Shown here: positions 11,166 through 21,953 of the stretch, piece after piece | How the letters are laid out: the number at the start of each line of letters is the position of its first letter | Numbering within the stretch: the first letter of the stretch is position 1 | NCBI GenBank assembly: GCA_003290165.1 | Contig: QNQO01010696.1 | Coordinates: 1 to 64,000, forward strand | Reading direction: 5' to 3' | Length of the DNA: 64,000 bases | Origin: Berberis thunbergii | Lineage: Eukaryota; Streptophyta; Magnoliopsida; Ranunculales; Berberidaceae | Made by a program: the position numbers and the translations under genes | The notes under the pieces: generated by a model | What the model saw: the letters and a program-made list of their open reading frames with translations, nothing else | Told to the model about the DNA's origin: nothing | The model's database searches: none

Positions 11166-14100
11166 ACCATCCTCCTCCTTGCCAGTCGCAGGGGAAGCCC
11201 CCTTGGCTGGCTATGTCGCAGCCATGAAGAAACCTAGTCACCTCCACTATGGGACTAGATCTACTCCCTGGATATTGACAGCAAAGATTGAAAGAGACCA
11301 ACCCGACAAAACCCAGCTAGCCCTTGAAGACTCGACTTTCAGGAACGATCAAGAAGCAAATCGATTTAGTAATCGACGTCCAGGAAGTGATACGTCTAGA
11401 AGCGAACCAGATCGATTAACCAACTCGCCGTCCAGGGAATCAACAAACTTCCAGGAAACAACAACTCGTCCAGGGAACAAATCTAGGATCGAAAAAGAAG
11501 TCGCCGTCCAGGAGCAGCAACTCGTCCAGGACACAAAATCGTTCTGGAGATAAACAATCGAGGGAATCAAACACTCGTCCGGGAAGCAAACAGTCCAGGA
11601 ATCAATCCGACCATGCAACAGTCGTCCAGGAAAGCAAAACGTCCAATGAAAGCAAGCCGCCCAACAACTCGTCGGCCAGAGAGTGACGGCGGCTGTAGGG
11701 TTTGTGTTGTTCAATGGTGGAGATGTACTCCCAAGATCTTGGAACGGTTAAGATTGAAGGAGAAAAAACTGAAAAATTTTCCAGTTTTGCCCTTGAATTC
11801 GCCTCAGAGCAGAGCTCTTTTCACCCTGAAGGTGGATTAAATGTTAGAAGTCTGGACGATACTATAAAAGCTTTTCGAGTTAAATCCCTTTGGAATCTGA
11901 TAAACACCAAATCTTTATGGGCAAAATTCTTACGAAATAAATATTTGAAGGCAGGGGTACCAATCCGAAAACAAGAGCTTAAAGCTGAGGACTCACCGTT
12001 TATGAAAGAGTTGTTGGTGCATAAAAATTTTATAGTGGAAAATTCCACTTGGAGGATTACTAGAGGTAGAGTCAGTTTCTTTGAAGAACATTGGGCTAAG
12101 GATGCAATATTTACAAGAAATGAGGAAGCAGAGACTAATGATATTTGGCCTTCCTTAAGGCAAATATGCAGGGATAATTTCAGAAGGTTAACCCCGGTAA
12201 TGCAAAGACAAGCTCAAGAGGCTTACAAGACGATAGTGAAAGGCGATGATGGCGATCGAGACACTAGAATTTGGATACGCAATAATGATGGTATATTCTC
12301 TATCAGCTCGGTTTGTAACATTCTAGGTGGCAGAGGGACACCTGATGATTTCTGGAATTGGATCTGGCATCCTCTATTGCCGTCGAAAATTTCTGTTTCA
12401 CATGGAAAATTATTAAAAGGGCTATTCCCTTAGATGGTGAAATTAGAAGAATTGGGTTCCAGCTAGCTTCTAAATGTGGTTGTTGTGTTCAATCTAAGGA
12501 GGAAACAATAAAACATCTTTTCTTGGAGGGTGAATTAGCAAGCAGAGTGTGGAGACATTTTGACTTGTTTTTTGAAATTCACGTACATAGACCGGTTGAA
12601 GTATTTACCATGTTAAAGGCGTGGTTTAGGAAGGCAAGGAAATCTACATTATCAGGTACCCTCATTCATCTCACTCCTCTTTTTATTTTATGGGAGCTTT
12701 GGATTCAGCGAAATAGAAAACTTTATGACAGAAATGAATGCTCGTCAAGCTATGTGATCATTAAAGTGTATCACTGGATTAAATGTGTTGAAATTTTTTT
12801 ACTCCTAAATCAAAGGACACTAATGGGGCTTTGCTCAATAGATTGGGTATCCAGGAAACAAAAGTAACACTGATTCCTCCCCGGGCGGTGTATTGGAATT
12901 TTCCTCCTATGGGATGGTATGTGCTCAATGTAGATGGATCTTGCAGGGAGAAGACTACTTCTGGAGGTTTTGTTATTAGAAATGAAGAGGGTAACTTTGT
13001 GGTGGCTAGACAATGTTTTTTTAAAGAATGAACAAATAATTCAGCAGAAACGAGGGCTTTGCTTGAAGGTTTGAGATTTTGTGTTGACCAGGGTGTCCGA
13101 CCATGCGTCAGTCAAACAGATTCCATGGTGGTTAAACAATGGTTTTCCCAAAAAACAAAGATACCTTGGTAGGATACTGGATGGTATTGAATTCATGTGT
13201 TCAGAGAGACAAACTCAGTGGCGGACGCCTTGGCTAGTTTGGCACAAAGGGAGCAAATTTCTCATACTTATTCGTGGGGATCGCTTCCTAAATGAATAAA
13301 GTCGCTAATTATTCTTGACAAGAATAAGACGGCATACCTTAGACTTTCGGCTGTTAAATGAGCATGGTTATCGTTGATACAATTTGGTTATGGCAGTCTG
13401 AGGATCGCAGGAATCATTTCGGCGAGTATGTTGGAACTGCGGGGAGGAATTGGAGCAGAATGTATCTGGAAAAACAGGGGAGATACCCTGTTTTGAAAGG
13501 GAGACAGACTGGACAAACTGCGGGTTTTATTTCAAAGATGCGCTATGATCAGGAGCAGCAATGCTTGTGTTCGTTGAATAGGTATGGTGCGGTCTCAAGA
13601 CAGTTGAATTCTATGGACAGCGTGGACTGTATCGCTGGACAGAGTGTGATACTCTGGTCTAGACAGTGTTCTCTGTCCTGCTGGACAGGGTTATTCCTGT
13701 TGGACAGAGCGATTTATTTTGCGGAATTGCAGCTGCTTGGGCAGAGATTTGTTTGCACTAATTCGATGGGACTCAGTAGATGATGCTGGTGTTGTCTAAA
13801 ATATGTTTGGCATGGTTTGGGTCATGTTTTTGCAGGTTGGTTTCAAGTTGAACAAATGTTTTGGGCATAATGGCTTGGGTAGTTTTAATTGCAAATTGCA
13901 AATGGGGCTTGCAAGGGGCTTTCTTGCAAATTGCATGCGGTAATTTGCAAATAGCATGGTTAGAAAGCTTGAAGTGTTGGCATGACTTGGAGCAGTTTTT
14001 AATCTTGATAGAGTACTTTATGTTTTGTTTGCTCTGTTTTGACAAGTATAAAACAAAGTACAGTATTTTGTCTAAGTCTATTTTGATGTGGTTTTGAATA

Positions 14101-14216
14101 CGGGTAAAGTCGTAATGTACCCCCGTTTAGTTTGTAATTCAATTTTTTGACAAGTAATAAAGGCCTGGCATCCCATAGTTGCCCCTCCCCACTGGAGGTT
14201 ATAATTTAAAAAAAAA
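11166..14216 (+). mobile_element. Internally deleted L1-type LINE inside Gypsy RT
   Basis: Three parts can be seen. The 5' part (11166-11835) has many GTCCAGG-like motifs and an ORF1-like start near 11714. The middle (11836-13300) is the C-terminus of a plant L1 ORF2: a KSLWAKFLRNKYLK segment, a zinc-binding zf-RVT-like region (CGCCVQSKEETIKHLFLEG, about 12470-12540) and a plant RNase H-like domain (NVDGSCREKTTSGGF, about 12928-13030). The 3' UTR (13300-14202) ends in an A-run at 14207-14216. EN and RT domains are absent. The last 100 bp match, in reverse, the LINE end at 40033-40450. No target duplication was found, and Gypsy sequence is missing at the junction. Confidence 0.8.
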
Positions 14217-15325
14217 AGACTATTTTTACATGTCCTTTTGGTACTTGTGCTTTTCGGCGTATGCCATTTGGTTTGTGTAATGCACCGACTACTTTTTAGA
14301 GATGCATGATGAATATTTTTAGTGACATGGTTGAAAAATATATGGAAGTATTCATGAATGATTTGACTGTTTTTGGTGATTCCTTTGATTCATGTTTATT
14401 TCACTTGACGGCTGTTTTAAGTAGATGTGAAGAGAAGGGTCTGGTGCTTAATTGGGAAAAATGTCATTTCATGATTTCCTATGGAATAGTTCTGGGACAC
14501 AGTTTCTGATAAAGGAATCGAGGTTGATAAAGCTAAAATTGAATTGATTTCTAAATTACCTACACCTAAAAGTGTCAAGGATGTGAGATCATTTCTAGAG
14601 CACGTGGGTTTTTATAGGAAGTTCATACAAAATTTTTCTGCCATCTCTAAACCATTAAGTAGCCTCCTGGTCAAATACGTCATGTTTTAATGGACACAAG
14701 AGTGTGAGGACGCCTTCCGAACACTCATTAATAGGCTCACCTCTGCCCCCATCTTGCAGCCACCGAATTGGAATTTACCATTTGAGATAATGTGTGATGC
14801 AAGCAAGTATGTTGTGGGGCAGTCTTGGGACAACGAAGGGAAGGGAAGCCCTTTGTTGTTTACTATGCTAGTCGAACACTTAATGATGCTCAAAAGAATT
14901 ATTCGACTACAAAAAAAGAGTTGCTAGCTGTAGTTTTTGCTTTAGATAAATTTCGTGCTTATTTGATTGGTACACCTATCACTGTGTTTACTGACCATGC
15001 GGCTCTTAAGTTTCTTATTTCTAAAAAGGATGCTAAGGTAAGATTGATTAGGTGGATTTTACTTCTGCAGGAATTTGATATAACTATAAAGGATAAGAAG
15101 AAGGTCGAGAATGTTGTGGCGGATCACTTGTCTCGTCTGGAATTCAGTGACTCTGCCAATGGCCCACCCATCCGTGATGACTTCCCTGATGAACACCTAT
15201 TCGTCGTCACTCAAGTACCATGGTATGCACACATTGTTAATTACTTGGTTTCCGGCGAAGTTCCATCATCATGGAGTGCTCAAGATAAGCGCAAATTTTT
15301 GGTCGAGGTAAGAAATTTTTATTGA
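14217..15325 (+). pseudogene. Gypsy reverse transcriptase C-terminal part and RNase H
   Basis: Sequence resumes with TCPFGTCAFRRMPFGLCNAP, the conserved Gypsy RT fingers/palm segment. The catalytic YVDD-type motif reads FMND (EVFMNDLTVF), so one Asp is Asn. A frameshift follows near 14507, then the thumb and an RNase H domain in one long frame to 15325: FVVYYASRTLN, YSTTKKELLAVVFALDKFR, VFTDHAALKFL and NVVADHLSRL. The family copies the RNA genome and removes the template; this copy cannot. Confidence 0.9.
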
Positions 15326-15364
15326 GATGATCCTTATCTATATAAGTATTGCTTCGACCAAATC

Positions 15365-16135
15365 ATGAGGCATTGTATCCCTGAAGGTGAGATTGAAAGT
15401 GTCTTACATTTTTGTCACAGTGCAGCTTGTGGAGGCCATTTTTCTATGAAAAAGACTGCTGCAAAAATTTTACAGTCTGGATTATATTGGTCTACATTGT
15501 TTAAGGACACTAGCAATTATTGTCGTTCTTGTGATAGATACCAGAAGTTAGGTGCATTGTCCCGGAGACACATGATGCCCCTTAACCCCATCTTAGTCAT
15601 TGAGATATTTGATTGTTGGGGGATTGATTTTATGGGACACTTTCCACATTCCATTGGATATTTCTATATTTTTCTAGCAGTGGACTATGTGTCCAAATGG
15701 GTCGAGGCTATGGCATGTCGGAACAATGACAACAACACTGTTGTCAGGTTCATCAAAGAACACATTTTATCCCGTTTCGGTACACCACGAGCCATTATTA
15801 GTGATCAGGGGACTCATTTTTGTAATCTCACTTTTGAAGCTTTGATGCGCATGTATGGAGTTCATCACAAAGTCGCCAATGCCTATCATTCGCAGACAAA
15901 TGGCAAACCGAGAAGTGAAACAAATCTTGGAGAAGATGGTGAATCCTGATAGGAAGGATTGGTCCTTGCGCCTTCTTACAGCTTATAAGACAATTCTCGG
16001 GATGTCTCCGTATCGGCTTATATATGGAAAAATCTGTCATTTACCTGTTGAGTTAGAACACCGCGCTTATTGGGTTGTAAAAAGCACTAACTTTGACATC
16101 AATGATGCAGGTATTCAGCGAAAATTTCAGTTAGC
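15365..16135 (+). pseudogene. Gypsy integrase, N-terminal zinc finger and catalytic core
   Basis: The frame at 15365-15949 contains the HHCC-like finger (HFCHSAACGGHF ... CRSCDRYQ), then GIDFMGHFP (first Asp) and AIISDQGTHF (second Asp). A one-base frame change near 15900 is needed to reach the third acidic residue in [12 protein letters not shown] and the Athila-type [13 protein letters not shown]. The frame is cut at 16135 by the CACTA element and continues at 26481. Confidence 0.9.
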
Positions 16136-16320
16136 CACTACAAAAAAAAAGTCCTTTAATAGCGGTTCAAAAACGCTATGTTTGTCGGCGCTATAATAGA
16201 CCCAGGGTCTATTATAGCGGTTTAAAACCGCTATAGAAAGTTACCCTGTTATAGCGTTTTTAAAACGCTATGGTAGATCCTTTTATAGCGTTTTTGAAAC
16301 GCTATGGTAGGTACACATAG
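16136..16320. repeat. CACTA left terminus and subterminal palindromic repeats
   Basis: After the terminal CACTACAA, the unit (t)atagcg...cgctat recurs at least four times as near-palindromes, for example gcgtttttaaaacgc and gcggtttaaaaccgc. Related TTTAATAGC/CCGCTATTAA motifs stand at the right end (26430-26460). In characterised CACTA elements such repeats bind the element's DNA-binding protein; that role here is inferred. A T-run follows at 16326-16347. Confidence 0.85.
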
Positions 16321-16612
16321 CAATTTTTTTTTTTTTTTTTTTTTTTTAATTTCATTTGCTATCAATTTGAAATTTCAGAAACACTATTATAACACTAATT
16401 TCTTTAACCATAGAAGCTAAACAATTTGAACAAGTTCAAGAGAAATTGTACAAGATTTTACAAGTTCCAGCGAAATTTTACAAGATTTACACTAGACCGC
16501 ATGTCTGCAACCCCAATTTGGGAAAACCCACCGTCCACCGTTACATGGAAAATACTGTTGAACTAAACTCTAACATCAACATCTAGTTTGGTCTTCTTCT
16601 TCTTGCACAGCC

Positions 16613-18114
16613 TTACGTACCCTTACCCTTATCTTTCTTTGCAGTTTGAGCTTCAAGTTGGTGACCTGACATTTCATCATCACACACTCTGGAAGAGCCC
16701 TTCAACTGATTGTCCAATGACACTACACGATGCCTCAATTGCTGAAACTCCATATGTGAACTAGCCTGCCATAAGAGTTCAATTAGTTTAGAAAATAATG
16801 TCTAAAGGAAAGGAGTGCACTTCTAAACAGGCTTTGATCTGCAACCACATTAATCACCTCTATCTAAGATGGATAAAATACTCTTATATGGCTTATATGC
16901 AATATAAATTAATAGCAGTGTGGAGAAACCTTTACACAGAGTTGATGCCATCTCAAATGGTGTGTGACATATAAGATGCACCAACAAGCCTGTTAGGCAC
17001 TGATGGTATTCCCACAACAGTTAACATTAAAAAGAAAAAAAAGGTGGATAATTCAACCCTTAACAGGTTCTGTAGGGTTCAGAACTTCTGGACCATTACA
17101 ATTAGGTGCTACCTGGTGAGAGTATGCGTAAGCAAGTGCTCTTTCTCTTCTCATGGCTGCATCATGCTTGCTTAGCAGATTCGCTTCAACTTGCTCTTTT
17201 GATTGAATACTATCATCCCACTCATCACCCATCTGTCACAGAATTCAAACAATTTAATGATAAGAAAAGAAAATTTAAGAGAACATGGCTATAACAAGTA
17301 TATCAATGTCATATTAAAGAATTCACATAATTTTGATCAAGGGTTAAAGAGACTCAGCTTGGGAAGACATGGAATTGTTCGGAAATGCAAAAACCCATGT
17401 GAAAATTAAACAATTAGTTAAGGGCATGATTTTGGTTCTGAACGTCTTTCTTAATAAATAAAATCAACAATTTAGGAGATTGCTAATACATCCTTGAGTG
17501 CTATTTTCAGCGCACACACATGAATAACCAAATGAAGAAAAAAATTTAGGAAATCAAATAATTTATCAACTAAGCAAATAAGTTAGGTACATTAGAATTT
17601 TATGGTAACAAGAGTAATACCAGGTATCCACGGAATGCAGTTTGAATCTTGATTGCCGCCACTTCTTCCTTTGATTTTCCTGGGTATTGAGCGACACTAG
17701 TGAGACGAACAACCACTGCAGCTGCGTGTGCGGCTGCAACAGCAGCCTCAGCAGCTGCTGCAGTGGCAATTGCCATCGAATAAGCATGCTTGCTCTGCTG
17801 ATTTTCTGCTTCAGCTAATTTTACCTCCTCTGGCGGTGAAGGGGGAGGCCTATTGACAGTTTCTACAGTGGAAGAGGAAGGAACTTCGTCCTTCCCCAAT
17901 GCAACCCCATATTTCTTCTTTAAATTGCTGGCTTTCTGATCAATAACATAACAGCAATTCAATCAAAAGGCAGAAACCAAAACTTCCAATGACTATTCTG
18001 ATGTGTGAAAAAACAGATAAAAAGTGTTCTTAAGACCTTCTCCTTCTTCTTCTCCTTGGATTCAGGACTGAATGCCTTCTTTACTGCAACAAACCAGTTC
18101 CCCTTCTTCCCCAT
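16613..18114 (-). CDS. Captured IQD gene start in a chimeric four-exon reading frame
   Basis: Exons on the minus strand are 18114-18037 (26 codons), 17935-17621 (105 codons), 17232-17113 (40 codons) and 16765-16613 (50 codons plus TAA). All have GT-AG borders and phase 0, giving 221 residues without an internal stop. Exon 1 starts [17 protein letters not shown], a canonical IQD N-terminus. Exon 2 ends with the IQ motif [13 protein letters not shown] at the intron position conserved inside IQ67 domains. Exon 3 ([13 protein letters not shown]...[13 protein letters not shown]) is the later IQD block; the exon with the rest of IQ67 is missing. Exon 4 is unrecognised and may be element-derived. 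IQDs bind calmodulin and microtubules; whether this chimera is expressed is unknown. Confidence 0.7.
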
Positions 18115-18557
18115 CTTCTGAACATTCGACAATTCGATCTGTAACAACAACCCACAACATTGCAAATCCAGATCAGATCAAATCAGCCACTTTCACATAT
18201 AACTCAACTAAATAACTACAACTGTGACTCCTTTCAGGAAAAAAAAGACAAAAACACAAGGGAATGAAATGAAATTGCACCCACCTATTGACTGCATATC
18301 AAACAATTCAAAGGGGGCAGTGAAAAACCCATTAACAGATCTATAGCAAATAACACGCATAAGCTCTCATTCAACAGATCTCTTCAAAAGCCTTAAAATG
18401 AAGACATATGGAACCATGTCTTAACACAGATAGTCTGGTTCAACACAGTTTCGAACTAAGGTTATCACCATGCAATTGCAATTAAATGTCGGCAAAATCT
18501 ATCAAGTGCAATGATTATTAAGAGTTTGGTAATCTATCCCTCTGATCATTTGCTTAC

Positions 18558-19557
18558 CTCCAGCCAAACTGAAGTAGTTTCACTTCCCGTGAATAGATAT
18601 TGACCAATAAAAATGGTGTCCCCTTTCTTTACAGCCTGCAGACATCGATCATACTTCAGTTTATGTATGCGAAAAGTACTACTACAGACATGACATATCC
18701 GTACTGGAAAGGAAAAAAATAACACTTCTGAGATGCGAATGATGTTATTACTCTTTTTGCTATTTCTGTGATAAGAAAGCTATAGATGATTTTATTAGAA
18801 GAACAACACAAACAGTTGATGATTTCTTTACACTTGAACATAGTAGGAATTAGAAGAACAACACAAACAGTTGATGCTTTCTATTAGAAGAACAACACAA
18901 ACAGTTGATGCTTTCTTTACACTTGAACATAGTAGGAATTAGAAGAACAACACAAACAGTTGATGATTTTATTCCATGTTTTCTTTTATACCTCTATGCC
19001 CTTATACTTCCAAAGAGCATGATAATGTCATCTCTCCACAGAAAAAAATGAAGAAATGCTAAGTATTGAAGCACGCAAACATAGGACTAAAGTTTGAAGA
19101 GAAACTCCTGGGGTTACATCTTAGAAGAGATATCTTTGTAATAGTGATTAGATGATCCTGGAAGGTCCCTGCTACCTTAAAGAAAAGGGTAGAGTGACCA
19201 TCTAGAAATCAGTCAAACGATTAAGTTGGAAATCAGTCAAACTGATTAAGTCTCAAGAAGACATGATTACACATCTGTGAGTCGTTATTCCTTCTATCCA
19301 TAACCATAAATTTTCATTCACAGCCCATAGAGCCTAAAAATTCCTTTTGCTATACAATGCTATAAGGAAGGTAACTCGAATGTGAAGACAGATTTGCTCA
19401 CCTTTGGAAGCCCATGGAAGTTGATAGGTAAAAGCTTTGAAGTAGCTTCTTGATCTTGGTCTGGAGTTAGAACAACAAAGGCCTCAGCTTCGAGGAGGAT
19501 AGGATGCTCACTTTTGTTGACAACCTGCAACTCTGGGCCTATTGTATCCAGCATAAC
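18558..19557 (-). pseudogene. Captured pyruvate kinase fragment, two exons
   Basis: Exon 19557-19402 (52 codons, [17 protein letters not shown] ... [11 protein letters not shown]) and exon 18635-18558 (26 codons, [19 protein letters not shown] ... SVWLE) have GT-AG borders and matching phase 0. They translate as a continuous piece of plant pyruvate kinase near the N-terminal part of the barrel. The enzyme makes pyruvate and ATP from phosphoenolpyruvate and ADP; this fragment lacks the catalytic remainder. The intron contains local tandem repeats (18797-18968). It lies upstream of the IQD fragment on the same strand. Confidence 0.88.
18797..18968. repeat. Short tandem repeat in captured intron
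   Basis: The phrase tagaagaacaacacaaacag ttgatg recurs four times here, twice followed by ctttacacttgaacatagtaggaat. The unit is about 55 bp with one shortened copy. It lies between the two pyruvate kinase exons. A smaller duplication (aatctttctgcatgcatgag) occurs at about 19732 and 19800. Confidence 0.8.
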
Positions 19558-19993
19558 CTGAAAAAAGAAGGCAAAATGTATATCTGAGTAAAACATAACA
19601 GACAGGAGTGATACATCTTGAAAACTTTAACAATACTATAACTGTTGATACAATGTTTTCCTTTATTTCTTCTTTACTTTTCCTCCCTTTGTTGGTAAAA
19701 CAGTTGTTTACTTAAACCTTGACATAATTGAAATCTTTCTGCATGCATGAGGAATAATATACTTTTCATCGAGGACAGAAGAATGCCATATAAAAAAAAT
19801 CTTTCTGCATGCATGAGGAATAATATAAAAATCTTTCTAACATTTGATGAGTTTCACTGACATTAAGAAAAAGAGAGCAAAAACATGGATCCAAGATAAC
19901 ATACCATTCTAGGAGTATCCTTCTAGTTCTTTACTAAATAATTAAAAAATATATATATTCAATTACACAACATCATAAAAAATTAACACTCAC

Positions 19994-20803
19994 CATCCTG
20001 AGGGATTGACCTCGACTTGACCAAAGAATCTGACTGTGAATATGACATCATGCCTGACAACTTCCCAGGGGCTGAATTTCTGCACCATACAGATTACTGA
20101 TTACCAATTGAAGTCACAAACAAACGAGGAAGAATACGAATATTCAATGATTTCAGCTAAACCAAACCTCTAGCCAGTCTTCAGCAATTTCTTCTTGTCC
20201 CTCCTTGGCGACTTTTTGCTTAAAAAGTCCATATCTGTACCGCAAACCATAACCCCATGCAGGCAAGTTTAATGTTGCCATGGACTCAAGAAAACATGAT
20301 GCTAACCTTCCCAACCCGCCACCATTTCCGAGCGCAACATCTTTCTCCTATAAGGCATTAACCATTATATTAATATTGACCTTACACTTCAATTAGCAAT
20401 AGAAACAAGTCATGTTTGTTCATAATTCTAGTATGAGGAAACGGATAAAGAGAAGTACAAGTGTTTGTCAACATTAACATAACACAAAACCTGTGATTCT
20501 CCACATCCTATTTAACATAGATTTGGCTCCAATTCAGCATGATTTCAATTGGAGAAAAGTTTCAGTTTGCGTAGTACATGGAATCTACATTATTAATTGC
20601 TATTGAACTGTTCATAATTTTCATAAGAAAATACATGGAAAGTAAGGAACTAAGGGTATGTTTGGTTGCATGGAATCCTATGCTATGGGTTTTGAATGTA
20701 CCTGGTGAGTGATGTTTTCAAGCTGATGTCCCAATTTGTTTAAAGCATCAGCATACGCATCTCGAATGTTGAGATTTCCTATAGCATTGGATAGAGCTCG
20801 TCC
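19994..20803 (-). pseudogene. Captured alpha-glucan phosphorylase fragment (H-type), three exons
   Basis: Exons on the minus strand are 20803-20702 (34 codons, GRALSNAIGNLNIRDAYADA ...), 20347-20168 (60 codons, containing [17 protein letters not shown] and [15 protein letters not shown]) and 20079-19994 (KFSPWEVVRHDVIF ... VRFFGQVEVNPSG). Splice borders and phases agree and the order is native. This is the conserved N-terminal block of plant glucan phosphorylase, closest by eye to the cytosolic H form. One extra Gly codon interrupts the GNGGLGRLA signature. The enzyme releases glucose-1-phosphate from alpha-glucans; the fragment lacks the pyridoxal-phosphate domain. Confidence 0.9.
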
Positions 20804-20805
20804 CT

Positions 20806-21303
20806 GCAGGTGGCATGCTCTGCAATGGCTGGAACGGCGCTGGAACTGGATGGTTGCTGGAACTGGGACAGAGTATGCAATCTGCTCTCTGTTCCAGTTT
20901 TTAGGTGCGCTCTCTGCTAGTTTCCTTGCCTCGTTTTGGCGATCTCTGCGAGACTGTGGTAGCAGCGATCAGGCCTGAAACTCTGCTGAAACAGTGAATT
21001 CAGGGCTGCACATTTCGATGCATTGCACGATGTCTCTGGATTGTGGCAGAGTGCTCTCTGCTGCAAAACAGGGTGCTCTCTGTTTCCTGCTACTGCTGTT
21101 CTGACAGTGCGTGTTCGTAGATGATTTGCAATGTTGCAAATTGACAATGGCGTTATTCTGATGCTAGTGAGAATTAGAGAATGGTTGACGCACTATGTTC
21201 TTTTAGTGCAAGCATGTTTTTAGCTATACAATATGAAGTTGAATATGTATGAGTTACGAGAGTTTTGTCAAAAAAAATAAAAAAATAAAAAAATAAAAAA
21301 AAA
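20806..21303 (+). mobile_element. Probable retroposon 3' end with A-rich tail
   Basis: A G/C-richer block with repeated ctggaac, ctctctg and gacag motifs, similar in style to the LINE 3' region at 13540-13770, ends in an A-rich tail (21271-21303, aaaataaaaaaataaaaaa). The composition change and tail suggest a LINE-derived insertion within the CACTA element. No target duplication or domain was found. Confidence 0.4.
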
Positions 21304-21601
21304 CATTAACAAAACACTTTATTGCAAGTATAAGGGCAGCCTACATATACAACACAATGCAAGAAATAGATCAATGTGATTTACGACTTCTAGAAAGCAT
21401 GCAATGAGTTTGATATGCAATCTGCCTTGGTGCATTAGAGTGAATCATACAAATACACCCTAACAAATCTCTGAAATTTCTAGTCTAATAATCATTAAAA
21501 ATGGGCCAAAACCAAGTAGACTATTGAAAAACTTTGTGTTTTAGAAATGATCAAAACTTTGTCTGCCAGTTATGTGTTTTAGAATAAAATTTGACATTTA
21601 C

Positions 21602-21953
21602 CATGCCTCCCAAAGAAAGAGTAAGCCCCTGTTGCTATCACAACTGCTTCGATTTCTCCTTGCTTGCAGGTTGAACCAGAAAAAGACTTCATCTCCTGTC
21701 CTCTTTGTGACAGGAATGGACTCTCCAGTGATAACTGACTGCATCAGAAAAAATCAATGCTGGAGAGATGACCATACAAGGTGTTTTTGGATTGGTAAAA
21801 ATCAATGTCATTCAAATGTAACACCGATAAAAATCAAAATAATGTATGTCAAAACAATAAATATCTAGGAAAAATAATGACCCAAAGTAAAAGAAGAAAA
21901 TAGAACCATACCTTCTGATCCCAATCAGCATAGACCACAATAAGAGTAGCAAT
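21602..21953 (-). pseudogene. Captured P-type H+-ATPase-like fragments
   Basis: The exon-like piece 21738-21602 reads [19 protein letters not shown] and, after a one-base frame change, [20 protein letters not shown]. It matches the actuator-domain region (TGES loop) of plant plasma-membrane H+-ATPases. A second piece, 21953-21912 (IATLIVVYADWDQK), resembles a late transmembrane helix of the same protein, which would put the blocks in shuffled order. Both have GT-AG borders. The enzyme pumps protons out of the cell; these pieces are not functional. The first match is stronger than the second. Confidence 0.7.

Noticed and set aside
18797..18968. CRISPR-like array of repeats
   Set aside because: Units are contiguous tandem repeats in a plant intron without unique spacers; CRISPR is not expected in nuclear DNA.
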